Shown here one piece after another: positions 44,855-51,450 of a stretch of DNA of 64,000 nt. The stretch covers positions 1-64,000 of the forward strand of contig SHVB01000003.1 in NCBI GenBank assembly GCA_009694375.1, in the 5' to 3' direction. The DNA is from Acidimicrobiia bacterium (lineage in GTDB: Bacteria > Actinomycetota > Acidimicrobiia > Acidimicrobiales > VFJN01). Numbering within the stretch: the stretch's first letter is position 1; each line of letters begins with the position of its first letter. A program made the position numbers and the translations under genes. A model generated the notes under the pieces. That model was not told the DNA's origin, ran no database searches, and saw nothing but the letters and a program-made list of their open reading frames with translations.

Positions 44855-45850
44855 TCAGCCCGACGCCACAGCGGTGCGGAGGCGTTCGACGATCCCCGCC
44901 TCGTGCAGTTCGGCGGCCACCCGTATCGCATTGACCACCGCCGTCGCCGAGGATGAGCCGTGGGAGATCAGACACAGCCCGTCCACCCCCAAGAGCATCG
45001 CCCCCCCGGTGTTATCGGGGTCGAGGGTGCCGTAGAGGGGCAAGAGGGCGGGGATCAACACCTCGCTGGCCGCCTCGGTGGCCGGGGTAGTACCAAATGC
45101 CGCAAAAATGGCGTTTACCAGGGCCCGCATCCCGCCTTCGAGAGTCTTGAGCACCACGTTTCCGGTGAAACCGTCGGTAACCACGACATCGACGTCGTTG
45201 GTCATTACATCTCGTCCCTCGACGTTGCCAATGAAGATGCCCCCGGCCGCCTGGAGCGCATCAGGGGCGGCGAGAAGGGCGTTGGTCTCCTTCACCAACG
45301 GCGTCCCCTTGGACGCCTCCTCCCCGATCGACAGCAGGCCGACGCGCGGCTGCTCGATGCCATAGCGACTACGGGCAAACACCACACCCATCTGGGCGAA
45401 CTGCAGGAGCCAGTCCGCCTGGCACTCGGCGTTGGCGCCGGCGTCGAGCAGAATGGTGGGATCGCCGCCCGGCACGGGAATCGGGGTGGCGATCGCCGGG
45501 CGGGCCACCCCCTTGATGCGCCCCATCCGCAGGAGAGCCGAGGCCATCGTGGCCCCCGTATTACCGGCAGAAATCATCGCTGAGGCACGCCCATCACGGA
45601 CGGCCTCCGCCGCCCGCACCAGCGACGAGTCCTTCATCCGGCGCACACTCGAACCGGGATCGGCGCTCATCGGGATCACTTCGGACGCCGCGATGATTTC
45701 CAGGCCGTTGGCAAGGGGCTCGAGCACCTCGGGCTGCCCCACCAGCACCACCGGCACGCCCAGTTCGGCCACCGCTCGATGAGCTCCGGCCACGATCTCA
45801 CCCGGGGCGTTGTCCCCGCCCATCGCATCCAGGGCGACGGGAAGCATCAT
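44855..45850 (-). CDS. plsX: Phosphate acyltransferase PlsX
   Basis: Converts acyl-ACP to acyl-phosphate for phosphatidate synthesis. The protein is 331 residues. Starts MMLPVALDAMGGDNAPGEIV, the family signature; AGNTGATMASALLRMGRIKGV and DGFTGNVVLKTLEGG follow. ATG 45850 or 45847 is used; they are adjacent and lie 4 nt after the rpmF stop. Upstream in-frame codons run into rpmF and were rejected. Part of yceD-rpmF-plsX-acpP. Confidence 0.96.
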   Translation of the reverse strand: MMLPVALDAMGGDNAPGEIVAGAHRAVAELGVPVVLVGQPEVLEPLANGLEIIAASEVIPMSADPGSSVRRMKDSSLVRAAEAVRDGRASAMISAGNTGATMASALLRMGRIKGVARPAIATPIPVPGGDPTILLDAGANAECQADWLLQFAQMGVVFARSRYGIEQPRVGLLSIGEEASKGTPLVKETNALLAAPDALQAAGGIFIGNVEGRDVMTNDVDVVVTDGFTGNVVLKTLEGGMRALVNAIFAAFGTTPATEAASEVLIPALLPLYGTLDPDNTGGAMLLGVDGLCLISHGSSSATAVVNAIRVAAELHEAGIVERLRTAVASG

Positions 45851-45854
45851 GGGG

Positions 45855-46034
45855 TCAATCAACCTCAACGGCCTGGCGGCCGGCGTACCAGCCGCACTTG
45901 CCGCAGACCACATGAGGCAACTTGGTGGCCCCACAGTGGGGGCACAGAGAACGCGGCGGAGCGCTGAGGGTCCACGCGCTGGCCCGACGCTTGCGGGTCT
46001 TGGCTTTGGAGGTCTTCTTCTTCGGGACGGCCAT
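45855..46034 (-). CDS. rpmF: 50S ribosomal protein L32
   Basis: 59 residues. Starts MAVPKKKTSKAKTRKRRAS and has a zinc ribbon CPHCGATKLPHVVCGKCG (the C+ form with four cysteines), ending GRQAVEVD. ATG 46034 has GAGGACCTGTT upstream. It sits in the yceD-rpmF-plsX operon, which couples ribosomal and lipid synthesis. Confidence 0.97.
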   Translation of the reverse strand: MAVPKKKTSKAKTRKRRASAWTLSAPPRSLCPHCGATKLPHVVCGKCGWYAGRQAVEVD

Positions 46035-46063
46035 AACAGGTCCTCGGATCGGAGGGCAGAGTG

Positions 46064-46088
46064 GCACCGGGGCAACGCCCGGCGGTGC
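46064..46088 (-). promoter_or_regulatory. Leader hairpin upstream of rpmF
   Basis: GCACCGGGGC (46064-46073) pairs with GCCC and CGGTGC (46077-46080 and 46083-46088), with a 3-nt loop and a 2-nt bulge, about 30 nt before the rpmF ATG. G+C richness makes chance hairpins common, so this is tentative. Confidence 0.3.
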
Positions 46089-46144
46089 AGCCGGGGAAGC
46101 GTAGCGGGACCGCCTCCAGACCGTCGAACCGAAGAACCGATGGC

Positions 46145-46681
46145 TCAGGAGGGGTCGAAGTTGAGATCGTCCAGCGCCGCCCAGCGAGGATCCTTGGGAG
46201 GAGCATCGTCGCGTTCATCCTCCGGCAGTTCGCCGGGGCCGGTGACGGGGAGATCGTGGGGCACCGGGCCCTCACAATCGGACCGGCACAACGGCGAGAT
46301 CGGCAGGTTCAGCAGCACGGCATCACGCACCACCGGCTCGAGATCAATCTCATCCACTTCAATCGGGTACGTCTCACCGTCGCGGGGATGCGCCTCGTAG
46401 ACCTCGCGGACCTCCACCACCAGCGTGCCAGACACCACATCGAGGCAGCGGCGACAGTCAGCTACCCAGGGGACCCCTACGGTTCCGCGAGCCGTGATGG
46501 CGGTGCCTTCCACCGACTCCAGCGTGAGATCGATGGCCAGGTCAGCGTCGTCAGGCACCCGGGCCGAAGTGACCGCCAGCCCTGGGATCGCCGTCCGCAA
46601 CACCACCAGGCGCTGGGTGCCGGGACGCCGGCGTAACTCGGTGATCCCCACTCGCAACACCGACCCCCGGGTCGGCATCAC
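46145..46681 (-). CDS. yceD: YceD/DUF177 family protein
   Basis: 178 residues, linked to 23S rRNA or L32 accumulation in other bacteria. It has the conserved ADCRRCLD cysteine pair and, later, LPISPLCRSDCEGP. The usual final C-x-x-C-G of the family (GLCPxCG) is missing: the sequence continues PVPHDLP, so the second metal-type cluster looks incomplete. The start is GTG 46681 or ATG 46678, 2 nt after the sepIVA-like stop. It precedes rpmF as in most genomes. Confidence 0.88.
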   Translation of the reverse strand: MMPTRGSVLRVGITELRRRPGTQRLVVLRTAIPGLAVTSARVPDDADLAIDLTLESVEGTAITARGTVGVPWVADCRRCLDVVSGTLVVEVREVYEAHPRDGETYPIEVDEIDLEPVVRDAVLLNLPISPLCRSDCEGPVPHDLPVTGPGELPEDERDDAPPKDPRWAALDDLNFDPS

Positions 46682-46683
46682 GA

Positions 46684-47277
46684 TCAGCCCGAATCCTGGT
46701 CGAATACGGCGTCGTCGACATCGTCGTGGCGGGGACCAATGGCGGGAGCTTCTCCGGTGGCGAGGGAGCCCTGGAGTTTGGTGCGACCGGCGGCCACCAT
46801 CTTCATGGTGCGCTGAAGCACGATCTCAAAACTGCCGAGCTTCTGATCGCAGTAGTCCTCGCACTCGTTCTTGAGGCGACTGGCTTCTTCGGCGGCATCC
46901 CCCATGATCGCCCGGGCCCGAGCCTCGCTCACCTTCACCACCTCGGTGCGCTGCACCATACGCTCCGCTCGGGCGCGGGCGATTTCGAGGATCTCGTCGC
47001 CCTCCCGACGCACCTTGGCCAGGTACTCGTCGCGCTCCTTCAGGAGCCAGCGGGCGGCGCGAAGCTCGTCGGGCAGTTGCTCAATCGCATCATCGATCAC
47101 GTCGAGCAGGTCGTCACGGTTCACCATCACCGAGGTGGAAAGCGGCATCGGGCGGGCCGTATTGACTATCTCATGCAGCCGCCGGAGCAGAGCTTCCACC
47201 TTGGTTCCCGGCCCCCGGGGCGTCATGTCCGCCTCCGCCTCGTCGCCGAAGCCATCATCGTCGTACTTATCGCTCAT
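46684..47277 (-). CDS. sepIVA: DivIVA-like coiled-coil protein (SepIVA-like)
   Basis: 197 residues. An acidic N-terminus, then a long amphipathic coiled coil (KVEALLRRLHEIVNTARPMP, LLDVIDDAIEQLPDELRAARWLLKE split by a break, and RARAERMVQRTEVVKVSEARA). In mycobacteria the gene beside coaD (Rv2927c) is SepIVA, required for septation and linked to membrane domains and cell-wall precursor flow. The match in position and architecture supports the same role here; this is partly inference. ATG 47277 overlaps the coaD stop. Confidence 0.78.
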   Translation of the reverse strand: MSDKYDDDGFGDEAEADMTPRGPGTKVEALLRRLHEIVNTARPMPLSTSVMVNRDDLLDVIDDAIEQLPDELRAARWLLKERDEYLAKVRREGDEILEIARARAERMVQRTEVVKVSEARARAIMGDAAEEASRLKNECEDYCDQKLGSFEIVLQRTMKMVAAGRTKLQGSLATGEAPAIGPRHDDVDDAVFDQDSG

Positions 47278-47756
47278 CGGGGGCCGTACCTCTCCTCAAG
47301 ACGCTTCGCCACGCTGGGCGGAACCATGCTCGATACGTCACCGCCAAAGCGGGCGATGTCACGAATGTACTTCGAAGCCACCGCTGAGTTGGCGGACGCT
47401 GAAGGCAAAAACAGGGTGTGCACCCCCGATACGTTCAGGTTGATCTGCGCCTGCGAGATCTCGCTTTCGAAATCGATCGTGGAGCGCAGTCCCTTGATGA
47501 TGAAGTCGGCCCCCACGTCAGATGCGAGGTCGACCACCAGTTTGGCGAAGCTCACCACCTCGATGTTGTCGAGGTGGCTGAGCGCCTCTTGGATCATGCG
47601 CTCGCGCTCGTCCAACGAGAAAAGCGGCTCGCCCTTCTGCGGATTGCGCATCGTGGCCACCACGACCTGGTCGAATAAGTGGGACGCCGTCTCGATCAAC
47701 TCGACGTGTCCGTTGTGGATCGGGTCGAATGATCCCGGGTAGAGGACCTTGGTCAT
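47274..47756 (-). CDS. coaD: Phosphopantetheine adenylyltransferase
   Basis: Penultimate step of coenzyme A synthesis. The protein is 160 residues. HxGH-type motif in GSFDPIHNGHVEL (9-21), NPQKGEPLFSLDER, and IIKGLRSTIDFESEISQAQ. ATG 47756 gives the canonical MTKVLYPGSFDP. TAGCGT within GGTAGCGT lies 7 nt upstream and no Shine-Dalgarno is present, so it is probably leaderless. Confidence 0.96.
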   Translation of the reverse strand: MTKVLYPGSFDPIHNGHVELIETASHLFDQVVVATMRNPQKGEPLFSLDERERMIQEALSHLDNIEVVSFAKLVVDLASDVGADFIIKGLRSTIDFESEISQAQINLNVSGVHTLFLPSASANSAVASKYIRDIARFGGDVSSMVPPSVAKRLEERYGPR

Positions 47757-47763
47757 CGTGGTA

Positions 47764-47769
47764 ACGCTA
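47764..47769 (-). promoter_or_regulatory. Candidate leaderless -10 element of coaD
   Basis: TAGCGT (GGTAGCGT, one change from GGTAGCCT) on the minus strand, 7 nt before the coaD ATG and 12 nt downstream of the rsmD stop. Confidence 0.5.
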
Positions 47770-47781
47770 CCGCCACAGTGT

Positions 47782-48309
47782 TCACAGGACGATTCGTTGT
47801 GCAATCACCGCGTGAGTGGAGCCATAACGCTTGGTTCGCAGCACCTCCCACCCGAACGGTGGATCAACGACCTGATCAGACTCCAACACCGCGAGCTCGG
47901 CCGGCAGGTCGAGCAACAACTCGGGCCAACCGTTGAACCGATATGGCGGATCGACGAGCGCCAAATCCCAGCGCTGGTCGCCGGTCGTGGCCAGGAACCG
48001 CTCCACGGTGGAGGCCACCACCACGGCCCGGTCGGCCAAACCAGTGACCGCCAGGTTGGTCTCGATGGCCTCCCGGGCCGCTCGGTCATGGTCGACAAAG
48101 GTCACCCGGGAGGCCCCGCGCGACAGGGCCTCGATCCCCATTGCCCCGCTCCCGGCAAACAAATCCACCACGGTGGCTTCGAGCACCGCCCCCAGGCTCC
48201 CCAGAGCGTTGAACATCGCCTCGCGCACCCGCTCCGGGGTGGGACGGGTGGTCGATCCGGGCGGGGCTACCAATCTCCGATTGCGGGCCGAACCCGAGAT
48301 CACACGCAC
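47782..48309 (-). CDS. rsmD: 16S rRNA (guanine(966)-N(2))-methyltransferase
   Basis: 175 residues. Rossmann methyltransferase: VRVISGSARNRRLVAPPG at the start, VVDLFAGSGAMGIEALSRG as the SAM loop, and catalytic DPPY in LALVDPPYRF near 120. GTG 48309 is chosen because it gives the family N-terminus and has TACCGT 7 nt upstream (leaderless). Usual partner coaD is directly downstream. Confidence 0.95.
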   Translation of the reverse strand: MRVISGSARNRRLVAPPGSTTRPTPERVREAMFNALGSLGAVLEATVVDLFAGSGAMGIEALSRGASRVTFVDHDRAAREAIETNLAVTGLADRAVVVASTVERFLATTGDQRWDLALVDPPYRFNGWPELLLDLPAELAVLESDQVVDPPFGWEVLRTKRYGSTHAVIAQRIVL

Positions 48310-48316
48310 ACCGCCG

Positions 48317-48322
48317 ACGGTA
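48317..48322 (-). promoter_or_regulatory. Candidate leaderless -10 element of rsmD
   Basis: TACCGT on the minus strand, 7 nt upstream of the rsmD GTG in the divergent gap with the zinc-ribbon gene. Confidence 0.45.
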
Positions 48323-48382
48323 CCCGCCCCCGTTGCGAGGACAAAGATGGCCGCGGCCGTGCCGCCCGTGGCACCCTGAAGC

Positions 48383-48580
48383 GTGCCCGTTCCGGATTCC
48401 ATCACCTGCGTCGACTGCAACGGCACCTGCCACCGAACCCCCCTGGAAGCACCGGAGATGGGCTGGGAGGAGGGTGATGTGATCACCTTCCGATGCAAGG
48501 ACTGCCACGACATGTGGTATCTCGAGGTCACCGAGGACGACCTAGCGCCCGAGCGAGACAACGTTCCCGACTGGTTCTAG
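48383..48580 (+). CDS. Small zinc-ribbon-like protein
   Basis: 65 residues. Two cysteine pairs (CVDCNGTC and CKDCHD) could bind zinc; the rest is acidic, ending PERDNVPDWF. I do not recognise a named family; it may be a nucleic-acid or protein-interaction module. The start GTG 48383 has only a weak Shine-Dalgarno. Its TAG directly abuts the rarD GTG, so the two are co-transcribed and coupled. Confidence 0.75.
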   Translation: MPVPDSITCVDCNGTCHRTPLEAPEMGWEEGDVITFRCKDCHDMWYLEVTEDDLAPERDNVPDWF

Positions 48581-49495
48581 GTGACCGACCTCGCCGCCGA
48601 ACGGCGCGTCGGCACCCTGGCGGGGGTAGCGGCCTACGGAATCTGGGGGCTGTTCCCCATCATGTTCCATGCATTGCGCTCCGTGGGAGCCACGGAGATC
48701 CTCGTGCACCGGATCGTTTGGTCCTGTGTGGTGGTACTGATCATCCTGGCCTTCCGGGGCGACCGGCACTGGTACGACGCCGTGCGCCACCACCCACGAG
48801 GCCTGAGCCAACTCGCCCTCGCCGGAGTCCTCATCGCCATCAACTGGTGGGTGTACATCTGGGCGGTCAATCACGACCGTGTGCTCGAAGCCGCCCTCGG
48901 GTACTACATCAACCCCCTGATCACCGTGGCCCTCGGGGTCATCGTGCTGCGGGAGCAACTCCGGCGGCCTCAGTACGTGGCGCTGGCCCTCGGCTTGGCG
49001 GCCGTGGCGGTGCTCACCCTGGTCTACGGGGAGATCCCGTGGATTGCCCTGACGCTGGCCACGTCGTTTGCCGCCTACGGCTTCCTGAACAAGGCCGTGT
49101 CGGTTGATGCCACCAGCGCCCTGGCCGTGCAGACCGGGGTGCTCCTTCCCTTCGCCCTGGTCGCGGGCACCGTCCTCATCCTGCGCGGCGATGCCGCCGT
49201 CGGGCAGGGAACCCTCAGCCAGGACGCCTTGCTGCTCGCCCTTGGGGTCGTGACCGCGGTGCCCCTTCTGCTCTTTGGCACCGCGGCCCGTCGCATCCCA
49301 CTCAGCGAACTCGGCCTTTTGCAGTACATCACGCCCACCATGCAGTTGGTCTGTGGCATCGCCATCTTCCACGAGGACCTGCCCCCGGAGCGCTTCGCCG
49401 GTTTCATTCTGATCTGGCTCGCGCTCTTCCTGCTGGGGGCCGATGCCATCCGAGTCAGTCGCACTCCCGCCACCGTCCCCACCGTGCGCCTCTAG
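48581..49495 (+). CDS. rarD: EamA family transporter RarD
   Basis: 304 residues, ten predicted membrane helices in two EamA halves. It starts with GVAAYGIWGLFPIMFHAL and has HRIVWSC, INWWVYIWAVNHDRVLEAALGYYINPL split over helix 3, and ELGLLQYITPTMQL near the end, all typical of RarD. Function in resistance (chloramphenicol sensitivity in Pseudomonas) is known only loosely; the substrate is unknown. GTG 48581 follows the previous stop without a gap. Confidence 0.93.
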   Translation: MTDLAAERRVGTLAGVAAYGIWGLFPIMFHALRSVGATEILVHRIVWSCVVVLIILAFRGDRHWYDAVRHHPRGLSQLALAGVLIAINWWVYIWAVNHDRVLEAALGYYINPLITVALGVIVLREQLRRPQYVALALGLAAVAVLTLVYGEIPWIALTLATSFAAYGFLNKAVSVDATSALAVQTGVLLPFALVAGTVLILRGDAAVGQGTLSQDALLLALGVVTAVPLLLFGTAARRIPLSELGLLQYITPTMQLVCGIAIFHEDLPPERFAGFILIWLALFLLGADAIRVSRTPATVPTVRL

Positions 49496-50250
49496 CCCGG
49501 CTGCCCCACAAGGCGCGCTCGACGCACCACGCCGGCGACGACGGCCCCGGTTGCGGCGCCAGAGACCAGGCCCCAGGTGACCGCTACGACCACGGCGAGC
49601 ACGGCGACCTCCACCAACACCACGGCACTCTGCGCGGTGGGGAGGAGCTCCGCCAGGCGGCGGTGAAGATCCACGAGGTGCTGAGGGCTCGTGAGGCGGG
49701 CGCCGAGGAGCACGGCGAGGCCCCGGAGCAGGCCAAAGCCCGCCACGATGAGGAAGGCAGCCAGTGGCGAGGCTGTCAGCGCCGCCAGCGCCAGCATCAA
49801 ATACACCGCCGCGGTCGTCACATAGGTGGCGAGACCCACCCCGATCTGCCAGCCGAAGGCCCCTCCGTAGACCCAACTCCGGTACTGATCGAGCCAGGCC
49901 TCATTGACCTGACGGGTGTGAGCCGGCAACCGGAACCCCCCAAGTCCCAGGTCAGAGGCGATAGCGACGGCCGCCAACGGAGCCGCCAGGCCCAGCGCGT
50001 CCCCAGCGGGCAGATCCACGAGGGCAACCCCGGCCGCTAACACCGCCGCCCCTATTCCGAGCGTCGCCCCTCCCAACACGGCCCCGGCGATGAACCAGGT
50101 CGCGGTAACCGCCCAACGGTTGCGGCGCCCCGACTCCCCCAACGGGGTGATAGTGGAAAGCATCGACAGGCCACAAGGGGACCAGGTGGAGCGGATGGCG
50201 GCCGCCACCGCAACCACGGACGCGAGCACGATGAGTAGGCCAGACACCAC
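49492..50250 (-). CDS. Polytopic membrane protein, CcdA/DsbD-like N-terminus
   Basis: 252 residues with about six membrane helices. The N-terminal STWSPCGLSMLSTITPLGE recalls the SPC segment of CcdA/DsbD and MauE-like proteins, but only one cysteine is present, so the redox function of that family is doubtful. The start is GTG 50250 (a second GTG follows), with TACGAT 8 nt upstream. It is convergent with rarD (stops overlap) and divergent from the FN3-LysM gene. Confidence 0.7.
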   Translation of the reverse strand: MVSGLLIVLASVVAVAAAIRSTWSPCGLSMLSTITPLGESGRRNRWAVTATWFIAGAVLGGATLGIGAAVLAAGVALVDLPAGDALGLAAPLAAVAIASDLGLGGFRLPAHTRQVNEAWLDQYRSWVYGGAFGWQIGVGLATYVTTAAVYLMLALAALTASPLAAFLIVAGFGLLRGLAVLLGARLTSPQHLVDLHRRLAELLPTAQSAVVLVEVAVLAVVVAVTWGLVSGAATGAVVAGVVRRARLVGQPG

Positions 50251-50257
50251 TTGAGCC

Positions 50258-50264
50258 TATCGTA
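50258..50264. promoter_or_regulatory. Overlapping divergent -10 elements, membrane protein / FN3-LysM leader
   Basis: Minus-strand TACGAT (50259-50264) is 8 nt from the membrane-protein GTG. Plus-strand TATCGT (50258-50263) would start transcription near 50270, exactly where the structured FN3-LysM leader begins. Both are TANNNT. Confidence 0.55.
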
Positions 50265-50269
50265 AGTGT

Positions 50270-50463
50270 CGAAGCCCACCGGGCGTCGCGAACGCCGGTG
50301 GATGACGCCAACCGCACCAGCCTCGGCAAAGAAAAACCCTGTCGGCGGCAGGCGCCCGCCAGGAATCAGCAGCGTGGGCTTCGCGCGCATAAGGTCCAAC
50401 TGGCCCGCGTTGCGAGAAGCGTTTTCTTCAGCGCCACCATCGGCGCATCGACAAGGACAACCA
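50270..50463 (+). promoter_or_regulatory. Structured 5' leader of the FN3-LysM gene
   Basis: The first ten bases CGAAGCCCAC (50270-50279) pair perfectly with GTGGGCTTCG (50374-50383). A competing hairpin pairs 50276-50286 (one bulge) with 50292-50301. A third stem, GGCGG/CCGCC, lies near 50344-50360. The shared bases 50276-50279 allow two exclusive folds, as in a riboswitch or attenuator. I could not match it to known c-di-AMP (ydaO), c-di-GMP or other classes by eye. AAGGA follows before ATG 50464. Confidence 0.5.
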
Positions 50464-51420
50464 ATGACCTCAGGGAATCACCACCGGATCTTCGCGAGTA
50501 TGGCTCTCGGGCTCTTGACCGTTGGGCTGGTCACGACACCCCATGGGTTCCTCGACCCGGTCGTGACGCCGACGTCCACCGTGCCGGGCGCACCCGCCAT
50601 GCCTACCGCCATTGCGGGCGTCAATCAGGCCACCGTGAGCTGGACCGCCCCGACCTCCGATGGGGGCACCGACATCACCGGCTACCTGGTCACCCCCTAC
50701 ATCGGGTTCGACGAACAACCCAGCACCCGGTTCAGTTCGGCGCCCACCACCCAGACGGTGGTCGGACTCTCCGGTGGCATCCGCTACCGATTCCGGGTGA
50801 AGGCCATCAACAACGTGGGTAACGGCAGGTACTCCACCGCCACCCCCGTGATTACCATTTTGGGCGATGGTCCATCAACTTCCGACACCACCACTGACGA
50901 TGACCTCGCCGTGCCCGGGGCGCCCACTATCGGCACCGCCACCGCCGGCGAGGCCAGCGCCACCACCTCCTGGACGGCACCGGAATCCGACGGTGGATCG
51001 AGCGTCATCGGCTACGTCGTGACCCCCTACCTCGGGCTATCAGCCCAAACCAGCCGCTCCTTCGCTGCTACCGCCACCACCCAAACGATCACCGATCTCG
51101 CCGTCGGAAGTACCTACCGCTTCCGTGTCCAGGCCATCAACACCATTGGCACCGGCCCCTTTTCACAGACCAGCAACGAGGTAACCCCCACGGCAGTGGC
51201 GTTGGCCAAGACCGAAGTGATCGTCGAGGGCGGTGATTCGTTCTGGACACTGGCGGCGGAGGCGGTGGGTGAGAAGTTGGGGGCTGAACCCACGAACCGT
51301 GCCATCGCCGACTACTGGCTGGTATTCATCGACGCCAACCGGGATCGGCTCGTGCATCCCAACAATGCCGACCTCATTTACCCCGGGCAGAGCCTGGTCC
51401 TCCCGCCCGTAGTTGTCTGA
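50464..51420 (+). CDS. Secreted FN3-FN3-LysM-like protein
   Basis: 318 residues. A signal peptide or N-terminal membrane segment (ASMALGLLTVGLVTT), two fibronectin type III domains (about 43-135 and 155-245, each with SWTAP and YRFRV strands), then a C-terminal LysM-like domain (EGGDSFWTLAAEAVGEKLG to LIYPGQSLVLPP). LysM binds peptidoglycan, so it is probably a cell-wall-anchored surface protein. ATG 50464 has AAGGA 7 nt upstream; longer openings lie in the leader. Its long structured leader suggests control by growth or a second messenger. Confidence 0.85.
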   Translation: MTSGNHHRIFASMALGLLTVGLVTTPHGFLDPVVTPTSTVPGAPAMPTAIAGVNQATVSWTAPTSDGGTDITGYLVTPYIGFDEQPSTRFSSAPTTQTVVGLSGGIRYRFRVKAINNVGNGRYSTATPVITILGDGPSTSDTTTDDDLAVPGAPTIGTATAGEASATTSWTAPESDGGSSVIGYVVTPYLGLSAQTSRSFAATATTQTITDLAVGSTYRFRVQAINTIGTGPFSQTSNEVTPTAVALAKTEVIVEGGDSFWTLAAEAVGEKLGAEPTNRAIADYWLVFIDANRDRLVHPNNADLIYPGQSLVLPPVVV

Positions 51421-51450
51421 CGAGGTCCCGTACCAGCACCAAGGCACCGG

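Noticed and set aside
50270-50463. ydaO (c-di-AMP) or GEMM (c-di-GMP) riboswitch
   Set aside because: The conserved blocks of those classes were not found by eye; retained only as a structured leader of unknown class.
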